From: Thiobacillus sp. | GTDB taxonomy: Bacteria; Pseudomonadota; Gammaproteobacteria; Burkholderiales; Thiobacillaceae | DNA: 7,115 bases | NCBI GenBank assembly: GCA_020216925.1 | Contig: JAIWOL010000107.1 | Location: 1-7,115 of the forward strand | Direction: 5' to 3' | Shown: piece after piece, positions 1-6,607 of the stretch | Layout: every line of letters begins with the position of its first letter | Numbering within the stretch: position 1 is the stretch's first letter | Program-made: the position numbers and the translations under genes | Notes under the pieces: generated by a model | The model's database searches: none | Told to the model about the DNA's origin: nothing | Seen by the model: only the letters and a program-made list of their open reading frames with translations

Positions 1-396
1 CGCCAACACGGCAGCCACCAGCGCAGGCGGCTGCGATTCCAGCAGGCCGGCCAGTTCGGCCGGTTCGCGCCAGGCCAGCTTTTCCAGCGCCTGCGCGCTG
101 GCCGCGCCCAGGCGACGCAGCATCGCCTGCGCGCGCTCGGGCGGCCAGGCGCGCGTCAGGGCGTCGTCGAGAAAACGCGCGGTGTCGGCGGCAAAACCGG
201 TCTGCCCGGCCGCCTCGCGGGAAAACTCGCGCAGTACCGCGCGCACGCGTTCGCGCGGCAAGACTTCCAGCGCGCGCATGGCCTGCCCCAGCCGCGACAC
301 ATCGAGCGGCGAGAGATAGCGAAATACCGCCGCCGTGGCCTCTTCGCCCAGCGCCAGCAGCAGGGTGGCGGATTTCTCGATGCCGGCCTCGCTCAT
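1..396 (-). CDS. fliG: Flagellar motor switch protein FliG, N-terminal part (3' end outside window)
   Basis: FliG sits on the cytoplasmic face of the MS ring, forms the rotor/switch with FliM and FliN, and transmits stator torque. The window holds exactly 132 codons from the ATG at 396-394; the rest of a protein that is usually about 330 residues lies beyond position 1. The opening MSEAGIEKSATLLLALGEE matches the start of the FliG N-terminal domain, which binds the FliF C-terminus, followed by the usual helical pattern (FRYLSPLDVSRLGQAMRAL, residues 25-43). The ATG overlaps the fliF stop as ATGA, so translation is probably coupled; only a weak TGGA lies upstream. Near residues 120-132, where the middle domain should carry EHPQ, the sequence reads QPPA in my hand alignment. 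The identification rests on the N-terminal pattern plus the position directly after fliF. The torque-generating C-terminal domain cannot be judged here. Confidence 0.88.
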   Translation of the reverse strand, partial: MSEAGIEKSATLLLALGEEATAAVFRYLSPLDVSRLGQAMRALEVLPRERVRAVLREFSREAAGQTGFAADTARFLDDALTRAWPPERAQAMLRRLGAASAQALEKLAWREPAELAGLLESQPPALVAAVLA

Positions 397-1757
397 GCGC
401 GCATCCAGAGTTTGATCACGTCGGCCGTCACGCGGGGATTGTCGAGCGTCTGGTCGCGCGCGGCGTCGAGCAGCGCATCGAAATCGTCGGGCGGTTCGAC
501 TGCCGGCGGGGCGGGCCGGCGGCGCAGGCGGGCAAGCGCGGCCCCGCCGGCCAGTATCGCGGCAAGCCCGCCCAGCGCGCCATACAGCCGGTAGTCGGGT
601 GGCCGGCTTGTCTCCTGCACGCGCACCGGCGGGATCGAAGCCGGTTTTCCCGCCGGCGCCGCCTGGGGATTCGCCGCTCCGGCCGCCTCAGGGGCCGGGT
701 CGGCAGGCGCCTGCGACTGGCGGGCGCCGGGGAGCACATAGACGTTGAGAGTGTCGCCGCGCGCAGCGGTGTAGCCCAGCGCCTGCCGCGCCAGCTGCGC
801 AGCCCGCAGGCGCACTTCGCGCGTGGCGTCGAAATCGAGTACCACGATGGCGTCCAGCCGCGCCAACCGGCCTTCCGGCAGCACGGTGGTCTGCACGATT
901 TTTTCCAGCGGGCGGGTCTGGCCGCCCACGGTGACACTGCGAACGCGTTCGATCGTGCGGTGCGTCTCGCTGTCGTCGAGCGTGGCGGTCACCTGGACGG
1001 TGACGCGCTCCGCGCCCAGCCAGGGCGCGAGCACGGCACGCACACGCTGCGCCAGTTCGCGCTCCAGCGCCAAACGGGGCGATTCGGCGGTTTCGGCTGC
1101 TGCCGCGGGGTGCTGTACGCCGCGCGGGTCGAACACCTGCACGTCATGGCGCGCCAGACGCGGCACGCTGGCTGCCACCAGTGTCTGGATCGTCGCCACC
1201 TGTTCCGCCGACAGGGTCGCGCCGGGTCGCGGCCTCACCAGCACCGCAGCCGTTGCCGGCGGCGCATCGCGCAGAAAGGGCGAGACCCGCGGCAGCGCCA
1301 GATGCACGCGCGCGAATTCGACCGGTTCCAGCGTCTGCACCGAACGGGCCAGTTCGGCTTCGAGCGCCCGCTGCAGGCGCTGCTGCTCCTGCTGCGACGA
1401 CGCGCCGAAGCGCGGCGCGTCTTCCGCTGCGGCACGCACGGTTTCGTCGCTGCGCGGCAGGCCCTGCGCCGCCAGGCGGTAGCGCGCGATGTGCACGGAT
1501 TCGGCGGGAACCTCAATGCGGCCGTCGTCGGGCGACAGGCGATAGGGGATGTCGAGCTGGTCGAGCGCGGCCAGGACTTCGCCCCCTGCCCGGTCGGACA
1601 GTTTGGGAAAGAGCACCCGGTATTCCGCCGGGTTGAACCAGAACCATGCTGCGCCCAGTGCCGCAAACGGCAGCGCCACCAGCAGCGCCAGCATGGCGCG
1701 GCGCAGTGGACTCGCGTCCGCGATCAGGTCGCGCAATGCAGTCAGCCAGCCCGGCAC
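393..1757 (-). CDS. fliF: Flagellar MS-ring protein FliF, short form
   Basis: FliF builds the inner-membrane MS ring that seeds the flagellar basal body and houses the export gate. The 454-residue protein shows a first membrane helix (about 20-40), RBM1 (44-101), RBM2 (about 117-213, with LQRALEAELARSVQTLEPVE and ARVHLALP, hallmarks of the YscJ/FliF family), RBM3 (about 226-343, ending GYTAARGDTLNVYVLP), an Ala/Pro-rich linker (344-385), a second membrane helix (about 391-410) and a cytoplasmic tail. The last residues, DNPRVTADVIKLWM (439-452), fit the FliG-binding peptide. FliF proteins are usually about 550 residues; most of the shortfall lies inside RBM3, where the long beta-collar insertion is missing, and the GFE motif before RBM2 is absent. 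The GTG start at 1757 is supported by GGAG nine bases upstream. No fliE precedes it; sixA does. fliG follows with a 4-nt overlap. The reading frame is uninterrupted, so this looks like a compact variant rather than a pseudogene. Confidence 0.93.
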   Translation of the reverse strand: MPGWLTALRDLIADASPLRRAMLALLVALPFAALGAAWFWFNPAEYRVLFPKLSDRAGGEVLAALDQLDIPYRLSPDDGRIEVPAESVHIARYRLAAQGLPRSDETVRAAAEDAPRFGASSQQEQQRLQRALEAELARSVQTLEPVEFARVHLALPRVSPFLRDAPPATAAVLVRPRPGATLSAEQVATIQTLVAASVPRLARHDVQVFDPRGVQHPAAAAETAESPRLALERELAQRVRAVLAPWLGAERVTVQVTATLDDSETHRTIERVRSVTVGGQTRPLEKIVQTTVLPEGRLARLDAIVVLDFDATREVRLRAAQLARQALGYTAARGDTLNVYVLPGARQSQAPADPAPEAAGAANPQAAPAGKPASIPPVRVQETSRPPDYRLYGALGGLAAILAGGAALARLRRRPAPPAVEPPDDFDALLDAARDQTLDNPRVTADVIKLWMRA

Positions 1758-1766
1758 CGCATGTGT

Positions 1767-1770
1767 CTCC
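1767..1770 (-). promoter_or_regulatory. Ribosome binding site for fliF
   Basis: The minus strand reads GGAG followed by a 9-nt spacer and then GTG at 1757-1755. This supports the GTG start. A nearer ATG at 1762-1760 is only 4 nt from GGAG and in another frame, where it meets a TGA after six codons, so it is not the gene start. No ATG, GTG or TTG occurs in the fliF frame between 1757 and the in-frame TAA at 1823-1821. Confidence 0.6.
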
Positions 1771-1810
1771 GGGTGCGTGCTGGGTTCAGCCGGTTGAGGG
1801 GATGGGCAAT

Positions 1811-1837
1811 CACGCGGGGATTATATGTCCCCGCGTG
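1811..1837. other. Perfect 10-bp inverted repeat between sixA and fliF (terminator or operator)
   Basis: The arms CACGCGGGGA (1811-1820) and TCCCCGCGTG (1828-1837) are exact reverse complements around a 7-nt loop. The repeat begins 2 nt past the sixA stop codon and ends 53 nt before the fliF start codon. A strong GC stem immediately after a stop codon fits a transcription terminator for sixA, but the minus strand continues ATTGCCCATC with no T-tract, so it is not a classic intrinsic terminator. Alternatives are an mRNA-stabilising 3' stem, a bidirectional structure, or a dyad operator controlling fliF. The structure is seen directly; its role is undecided. Confidence 0.6.
1820..1825 (-). promoter_or_regulatory. 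Possible -10 element (TATAAT) upstream of fliF
   Basis: The minus strand carries an exact TATAAT, the most AT-rich spot in the sixA-fliF gap, 62 nt before the fliF start codon. It overlaps one arm and the loop of the inverted repeat at 1811-1837. At 17-nt spacing the -35 position reads TACGCC, which does not resemble TTGACA, and there is no extended TGn. I saw no sigma-28 or sigma-54 flagellar consensus in this gap. A promoter is plausible here because fliF begins an operon, but it could be chance. Confidence 0.25.
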
Positions 1838-1839
1838 GG

Positions 1840-2292
1840 TCAGGCGTAGTCCGGGCCGGCCACGGCACGCAGCACGACCTGGAGTTCGCCGTCGCGCCTG
1901 CGGCACTGGAACCACCAGACGCCGGCTTTTTTCACCGAGACATCGCCGTCGACCCCGGCGAGCAGACGCGCCGCGACCCGGCCCAGGGTGGGCTGATGCC
2001 CTACGATGAGCACCGGATGCACGGCGTCGGGCCAGCCTGCGGCGGCGAGCACGGCTTCCGCCGAGGCGCCCGGCGCGAGCGATTCCTCGATTTCCACCTC
2101 ACGGCCCAGCGCCTGCGCCGTCTGTCGCGTGCGCACGGCCGGGCTGGCAAGAATGCGCACGTCGGGCGGCAGGCGCGGCGTCAGCCAGTCGGCCATGCGC
2201 GAGGCCTGCTTGCGCCCGCGTCCGGTCAGTTCGCGCGCCAGATCGGGACTGGCCTCTTCCGCTTCGGCATGCCGCCACAAGATCAGATCCAT
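1840..2292 (-). CDS. sixA: SixA-type phosphohistidine phosphatase
   Basis: This is a small histidine-phosphatase-superfamily protein of 150 residues, close to the size of E. coli SixA (about 160). SixA removes phosphate from phosphohistidine, classically on the HPt domain of ArcB, and acts in the cytoplasm. The catalytic RH pair is at R7-H8 (LILWRHAEAEE), followed by LTGRGRKQA (22-30), SPAVRTRQTA (50-59, with a phosphate-binding Arg) and the second active-site His in VGHQPTLG (97-104, H99). The ATG at 2292-2290 is chosen because family members begin a few residues before RH; a longer in-frame start at 2403 would add 37 unlike residues and overlap the kinase gene. A purine-rich GAAGAAGAAAG lies just upstream as a weak ribosome site. 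It stands 64 nt after the histidine kinase gene and before an inverted repeat, so it may be cotranscribed with the signalling genes. No HPt-domain substrate is encoded here, so its target is unknown. Confidence 0.88.
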   Translation of the reverse strand: MDLILWRHAEAEEASPDLARELTGRGRKQASRMADWLTPRLPPDVRILASPAVRTRQTAQALGREVEIEESLAPGASAEAVLAAAGWPDAVHPVLIVGHQPTLGRVAARLLAGVDGDVSVKKAGVWWFQCRRRDGELQVVLRAVAGPDYA

Positions 2293-2356
2293 GATGCTTT
2301 CTTCTTCGGTTGTGAACCCATATTGTGCCTGGGGCCGCGCGCAGCAGTGTGACAGA

Positions 2357-4279
2357 TCAGTGTTGCGCCAGCGGCAGCGACAGCGTGAAGCAGGTGGGCC
2401 CACCCGCCGCCGTGCGCACCTTCACCGCGCCGCCGTGTTTTTCCGCCACCGTCCGCACGAAATACAGCCCCAGGCCGGAGCCGCCGCCGCTTTGCGCGAT
2501 TCGCGAAAAACGCTGGAACAGCCGGGACTGGTCGGTCTCGCCGATGCCGGGGCCGTGATCGGTGACGCTGATTTCGGCCCGGCCTTCTGCCGCGCGCAGC
2601 GCGAGTTCGACCGCGCTGCCGGAGGGGGCGTGATGAATGGCATTGAGAATAAGGTTGAGCATGGCCCGGTGCAGCAGGCCGAATTCGCCGTCGACCCACA
2701 GCGGGTCGGCGGGCAGCTCGCGCACCAGCCGGACCGATTTTTCCCGCGCGGTGACATGGGCATCGTCGATGGCCTGATGCAGCACGGCGCCGCAGTCGAG
2801 TTCTTCGAACCGCGCGGGATCGAGCATCTCGGCGCGCGAGGTGCGCAGAAAAGCTTCCGCCAGTTCGAGTCCGCGCGTGAGCGGCGCGCGCAGCCGCGCC
2901 TGCTGTTGCGGCAGCAGGCTGTCGATCTGCATCAGCGCCGACGCCAGCGGCGCGCGGATGTCGTGCGAAATGAACGCCAGGGTTTCGCGGCGTTCCTGCT
3001 GCAGGTGGCGCAAACGATGGGCAGCGGCCTGCACCTGACGGATGCGCGCCTGGAAAGGATCGGGCACGGCCTCGCGCACCGTCGGCTCCGCCGCCGCGCC
3101 GAGCTCCTGACGCAGGCGCTTCAGCTCGTGATCGAGAAATCGCCCGGCAGATTCCAGCCGTCGCCAGCTCCATACCGGATAGGCCAGCAGGATGGCGAGC
3201 AAGGCCCCCGCCACCGGCATCCACAGCCGCGCCAGCATGGGCAAAAAGGCGCCAACCGCCGCCACGGCGACAAACCACGCCAAGCTGGCGAGCAGTCCGG
3301 ATAGCGGGTTCAGGCGCGCCAGCCATGCCAGCGGCAGCAGCGCGACCACGACAGTCAGCAGCAAGGTCGGTGTGCGCGGCAGTTCGCGGATCAGGCGGCC
3401 GTCGCGCATCGCCGCCACGACGTTGGCGTTGAATTCCACGCCCGGCATCGGCGCGGCCAGACCCGACACCGGCGTGGGCAACAGATCGCCCATGCCGGCT
3501 GCGGTGGCTCCCACCAGCACGATGCGGCCGCGGAAGGCGCCCGGCGCGAACTCGCCGGTGAGCGCCTGCGCGTAGGACACACTGCGCACGTGTCCGGGCG
3601 GGCCGAGAAACCCGACGCGACGCTGCCTGTCCCGCACCAGGGCAAAGGGTTGCGCTGCCGCGCCGGCCGGCGCCGCCGCCGGCAGCCCGGGCGGCCGGAT
3701 GCCTGCCACCGTCAGCACGGCCTGTCCGAAATGCGGCCAGGCCGCGGTCCCCACGCCTTCCCACAGGAACACGCTGCGCGCGATGCCGTCGGCGTCGAGC
3801 TCGGCGTGTACCCGGCCAAGACCGGCTGCCTGCTCCAGCAGTTGCGGCAGCGGCAGGGTTTCGAGCAACTGGCCGTTGCTGCGGCTGCTTTCGAGCAGCA
3901 CCGGCAGCACCACGTTGCCCGCCCGAGCGATGGCCTCGGCGAGCAGGGCGTCGGCTGGCTGGTCGGCAGTGTCGGGTTCGGCAAACACGATATCGAGCGC
4001 AATCACCTTCGCGCCGTCGGCCGCCAGCCGGTCGATGAGCGCGGCATGCAGGCGGCGCGACCACGGCCAGCGCCCGAGTTGCGACAGGCTGCTTTCGTCG
4101 ATGGCGACCAGCACGATGTCGTCCGGCACCGGCTGGGTGATGGCGCGCTGGCCCAGGTCGTACAGCAGATTGTCGACCCGCGACAACACGCCGCTGGCGG
4201 TGGTGGCCAGCGCCAGCGTCAACAGGATCAGCGCGGCGGAAAAACGGTCGTCGAGGAAAATGCGCTGCAGTCGCTTCAC
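2357..4279 (-). CDS. CHASE2-domain sensor histidine kinase
   Basis: A 640-residue membrane sensor kinase that should autophosphorylate on a His and pass phosphate to the neighbouring response regulator. Order: N-terminal membrane helix (about 13-30); periplasmic CHASE2 domain (about 34-300, with DNLLYDLGQR, DDIVLVAIDESSLSQLGRWPW, KVIALDIVFAEPD, and the closing GRIVLVGATAAGMGDLLPTP plus PGVEFNANVVAAM); three membrane helices packed between about 304 and 371, the typical CHASE2 ending; a charged probable coiled coil (about 374-435); a HisKA H-box FISHDIRAPL with H439; and HATPase_c with N-box LNLILNAIHHAP (N542, N546), DHGPGIG (D574) and GGGSGLGL (598-605). All catalytic motifs look intact. The GTG start overlaps the upstream FecR-like stop as GTGA and has no ribosome site of its own, which points to translational coupling. 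CHASE2 ligands are generally unknown. I infer that the adjacent periplasmic LysM-FecR protein modulates it. Confidence 0.92.
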   Translation of the reverse strand: MKRLQRIFLDDRFSAALILLTLALATTASGVLSRVDNLLYDLGQRAITQPVPDDIVLVAIDESSLSQLGRWPWSRRLHAALIDRLAADGAKVIALDIVFAEPDTADQPADALLAEAIARAGNVVLPVLLESSRSNGQLLETLPLPQLLEQAAGLGRVHAELDADGIARSVFLWEGVGTAAWPHFGQAVLTVAGIRPPGLPAAAPAGAAAQPFALVRDRQRRVGFLGPPGHVRSVSYAQALTGEFAPGAFRGRIVLVGATAAGMGDLLPTPVSGLAAPMPGVEFNANVVAAMRDGRLIRELPRTPTLLLTVVVALLPLAWLARLNPLSGLLASLAWFVAVAAVGAFLPMLARLWMPVAGALLAILLAYPVWSWRRLESAGRFLDHELKRLRQELGAAAEPTVREAVPDPFQARIRQVQAAAHRLRHLQQERRETLAFISHDIRAPLASALMQIDSLLPQQQARLRAPLTRGLELAEAFLRTSRAEMLDPARFEELDCGAVLHQAIDDAHVTAREKSVRLVRELPADPLWVDGEFGLLHRAMLNLILNAIHHAPSGSAVELALRAAEGRAEISVTDHGPGIGETDQSRLFQRFSRIAQSGGGSGLGLYFVRTVAEKHGGAVKVRTAAGGPTCFTLSLPLAQH

Positions 4280-5895
4280 AGCGCGAACAGCAGCGGCAGC
4301 AGCACCAGCCAGGGCTCCCAGAAAGGACGCGGCGGCGGGTCGAGGCGGCGCACGGCGGTTGGCCCGGCCGTGCCGTCGGCTTCGACCAGACGCGCCCCCA
4401 GGTAGACCGGCGCAGTTTCAAGCGGCAGCTGCTGCTGGCCGGAACGGCTCTCGCCGCGCCACAGCACATGGGCTTGCGCCGCGTCGGCGGAGACGGTCAG
4501 GTCGTAGCGCAGGCCGGGCGGCGGTGGCGGCAGTTGCAGCCTTATCCCGCCTTCGCGGAACACGGCGTCTGCCGCCGTCAGGTCGGGCGCGCCGGGGAGC
4601 GGATCGAGCACCAGGCGACGGGGCGGCGAAAACGGCCCCGCATCGGTTCCGGCCACGCTGGCCACGCGCCAGAGATAGGCGCCGGGCGCGAGCGGCTCGG
4701 CGGGCTGCCACTGCGTGCCGGGCTGCATCGCTTCGGCGAGTGGCGTGGCGGGGTCATCAGCAGACGCCAGCTGGAACCGGTAGGCATCGGCCCCCACCAC
4801 CGCACTCCAGACAAACACCGGCCGCGCCTGGCGTATGCGTTCGCCGGGCGCGGTCAGCAGCGGCGCAAACGGCCGGGCGTCAACAGTGAAACCCAGCTCC
4901 GCGTCGCGCCCCTGCAGGCCGCGCGCGTCGATTGCGCGCACCCGCAGCACGTAGTCGCCGTCCGGCAGGTCGGCAAAGCGGACGCGCGGATCGGGGCCCG
5001 TCCATTCCAGCAGCACGCTCTCGAAGCGTGCATCCGGCGCGACCTGCGCCAGCCAGCCCGCTGCGTCCGGCAGCGCCGGCCACTCGAACGCCAGCGGCAG
5101 GGTTTCCCTGTGTGTCGGCAGGCGCGACAGATCCGGCGCGGGCAAGAGCGCCACCGGCGCGCTGGGCGGCTTGCCCGCTTCCGCGACGCTGCCGTGCCCG
5201 GCCAGCACCGCCACCTGCTGGCCGGCGGCATCCAGCGTGACCTCGCCGGCCAGGGTTTCCTGTTGCGTGACAGCATCGCCGGCCGCCACCCGGAACTGGG
5301 TGCCGCGCACCGCCGCCACCGCCGAGGGGGTGATGACCTGCAATCGGCTGCCCGGCGCGCGGCGCGGATTCGCCCCCACTTCCACCCTGCCCTGCTGCAG
5401 CCGCAGGCGGGTATCGACCATGCCGCCGCCAGCGTAGACACTCACCGTATCGAGCGTGAGACGCGTACCGGGCTGCAGCCGCAGCATCGAGCCGTCGGCA
5501 AGCCGCAGCGTGGCGCTGCTGTTGGCCGCCACGTCGAGCCGCGCGCCGGCGTATAGCGATTCGCCGGGATTCAACGCGCGCGCAGCCCCGCCGGGCAACG
5601 TCACCCGCACGCTGCCCGATACCGCCGCCACCGCTGCGGGGGCCGGAGTCTGCTTGAGCCAGGCGAGCGGAATGCGCAGGCTGCTGCCCGGCACCAGTCG
5701 ATAGGGGTCGGCGATGCGGTTCAACTGCTGCACGCGCCGCCAGTCGCCTGGACGGGCGAGGTAGTGCTGCGACACGCCGATGAGCGTATCGCCTGGCCGC
5801 AGGGTGTAGCGCCACTCGGGCAGCGGCTCGGCAGGCGGCGCGGCGGACGCGATCGAGGCGCCCAGCAGCCACACTGCCAGCCCGGTGCGCGTCAC
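4276..5895 (-). CDS. Secreted LysM-FecR-domain protein with Ig/Fn3-like repeats and C-terminal hydrophobic tail
   Basis: A 539-residue envelope protein. Residues 1-19 look like a signal peptide (GLAVWLLGASIASAA), with cleavage near the AxA. A LysM domain (about 28-77; WRYTLRPGDTLIGVSQHYL through LVPGSSLRIP) should bind peptidoglycan glycan. A FecR domain follows (about 90-203; GESLYAGARLDVAANSSATLRLADGS, then the diagnostic ITPSAVAAVRGTQFRV, 188-203). Two or three Ig/Fn3-like segments span about 263-515 (DGDYVLRVRAIDARG; GAYLWRVASVAG). The last 15 residues, FWEPWLVLLPLLFAL (525-539), are hydrophobic and end at the stop, resembling a short membrane anchor. The GTG start overlaps the response regulator stop as GTGA and has GGAG 8 nt upstream; the 3' end overlaps the CHASE2 kinase start. 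Classical FecR is an anti-sigma regulator of iron uptake, but no sigma factor or TonB receptor is here, so an iron role should not be assumed. I infer a periplasmic sensing or accessory subunit for the kinase. Confidence 0.85.
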   Translation of the reverse strand: MTRTGLAVWLLGASIASAAPPAEPLPEWRYTLRPGDTLIGVSQHYLARPGDWRRVQQLNRIADPYRLVPGSSLRIPLAWLKQTPAPAAVAAVSGSVRVTLPGGAARALNPGESLYAGARLDVAANSSATLRLADGSMLRLQPGTRLTLDTVSVYAGGGMVDTRLRLQQGRVEVGANPRRAPGSRLQVITPSAVAAVRGTQFRVAAGDAVTQQETLAGEVTLDAAGQQVAVLAGHGSVAEAGKPPSAPVALLPAPDLSRLPTHRETLPLAFEWPALPDAAGWLAQVAPDARFESVLLEWTGPDPRVRFADLPDGDYVLRVRAIDARGLQGRDAELGFTVDARPFAPLLTAPGERIRQARPVFVWSAVVGADAYRFQLASADDPATPLAEAMQPGTQWQPAEPLAPGAYLWRVASVAGTDAGPFSPPRRLVLDPLPGAPDLTAADAVFREGGIRLQLPPPPPGLRYDLTVSADAAQAHVLWRGESRSGQQQLPLETAPVYLGARLVEADGTAGPTAVRRLDPPPRPFWEPWLVLLPLLFAL

Positions 5896-6575
5896 TCGAC
5901 GCGCTCCAGCCGATAGCCCTGGCGATACACCGAGGTGAGCCGCCAGCCGTTTTCCGGCGTGAGCCTGAGCTTGGCGCGCAGGTGGCTCACATGCACGTCG
6001 ACCGTGCGCGTGTCGATGTCAGGATTGGAGCCCCACACCACCTGGATGAGATGGCCGCGCGGCAACAGCATGCCCACGCGGCCGAAGAAATACAGTGCAA
6101 GCTCGGTTTCCTTTTCGGTGAGCCTCACCGCCTCGCCGTCGATCTCGAAACGGCGGTTGCCGAAATCGACGGCAAGGCTGCCGAAGTTCTGCACCGGTTC
6201 GGGCCGCAGCTGTGCCGAACAGCGCCTGGCCACGGCATGAAGACGCGCGATCAGCACGCTGCGCGACGGCGGCTTGACGATGTAGTCGTCGGCTCCGGCC
6301 TGGATCACCTGCACCACGTCTTCTTCGGCGTCGCGGCCGGTGAGAAAGATCACCGGCGGCAGCGTGCCCTTGAGCTTGAGACTGGCCATCACGTCCGGCC
6401 CGCTCATGTCGGGCAGCATCCAGTCGAACAGGCAAAGGTCGTAGCGCGCATCGGTCAGCGCCCGCACGCATTCGCATCCGGCACGGAACCAGGTGACGCT
6501 ATGGCCTGCCTGCTCCAGCCAGTCGGTAATATTCGCGGCAAACGCCGCATCGTCCTCGAGAAACGCAATTTTCAT
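5892..6575 (-). CDS. OmpR/PhoB-family response regulator
   Basis: A two-component transcription regulator of 227 residues from the chosen ATG. The receiver domain (1-118) has the acidic pair E7-D8-D9 (KIAFLEDDAAF), phospho-acceptor D51 (CLFDWMLPDMSG), T79 (VIFLTGRD) and K101 (DDYIVKPPS), so all phosphotransfer residues are present. The winged-helix DNA-binding domain occupies about 130-225, with LTEKETELALYFF, the recognition helix region TVDVHVSHLRAKL and the wing YRQGYRLERVE. It should be phosphorylated by the CHASE2 kinase two genes downstream and act on promoters, possibly its own. The start is uncertain: an in-frame ATG at 6599 would add MQTESLPS, and neither ATG has a clear ribosome site. 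I chose 6575 because family members begin M-[KR]-I just before the acidic pair. The stop overlaps the next gene by 4 nt. Targets cannot be told from the sequence. Confidence 0.92.
   Translation of the reverse strand: MKIAFLEDDAAFAANITDWLEQAGHSVTWFRAGCECVRALTDARYDLCLFDWMLPDMSGPDVMASLKLKGTLPPVIFLTGRDAEEDVVQVIQAGADDYIVKPPSRSVLIARLHAVARRCSAQLRPEPVQNFGSLAVDFGNRRFEIDGEAVRLTEKETELALYFFGRVGMLLPRGHLIQVVWGSNPDIDTRTVDVHVSHLRAKLRLTPENGWRLTSVYRQGYRLERVE
5904..5907 (-). promoter_or_regulatory. Ribosome binding site for the LysM-FecR gene
   Basis: The minus strand reads GGAG, then an 8-nt spacer, then GTG at 5895-5893. The site lies inside the last codons of the response regulator gene. It supports the GTG start that overlaps the TGA of the regulator, and that start is followed directly by a plausible signal peptide. 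Confidence 0.55.
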
Positions 6576-6607
6576 GGATGGCAGCGATTCGGTCTGCATG
6601 GCAATGC

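Noticed and set aside
1758..1839. Sigma-28 or sigma-54 flagellar promoter before fliF
   Set aside because: Reading the minus strand, I found neither a TAAAGTTT...GCCGATAA-like pair nor a TGGCAC...TTGC-like pair at acceptable spacing.
960..2009. Plus-strand open frame of 349 codons across fliF and the end of sixA
   Set aside because: It is antisense to a well-supported FliF, shows no family motifs and has an Arg/Gln/His-rich composition typical of a GC-rich shadow frame.
2293..2356. Possible separate promoter or terminator between the kinase gene and sixA
   Set aside because: No paired -35/-10 boxes and no convincing stem with a T-tract were found in these 64 nt, so read-through is the simpler reading.
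1840..2403. Longer SixA start at 2403 (187 residues)
   Set aside because: The extra 37 residues do not resemble the family, contain an unlikely Cys/Arg-rich stretch and would overlap the end of the kinase gene. SixA proteins begin just before the RH motif.
2006..3304. Plus-strand open frame of 432 codons across sixA and the kinase gene
   Set aside because: It is antisense to two recognisable proteins and has no recognisable domain; long shadow frames are expected at this GC content.
2283..4469. Minus-strand open frame of 728 codons overlapping the kinase gene
   Set aside because: It is a different frame of the same region with extreme Arg/Ala/Gly composition. The kinase frame carries all CHASE2, HisKA and HATPase motifs.
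4468..5556. Plus-strand open frame of 362 codons opposite the LysM-FecR gene
   Set aside because: It has no motifs and is antisense to a frame with a signal peptide, LysM and FecR signatures in the right order.
4276..5895. Iron-uptake regulator FecR
   Set aside because: The FecR domain is real, but there is no sigma factor or TonB-dependent receptor nearby and the partners are a CHASE2 kinase and response regulator, so an iron role is not supported.
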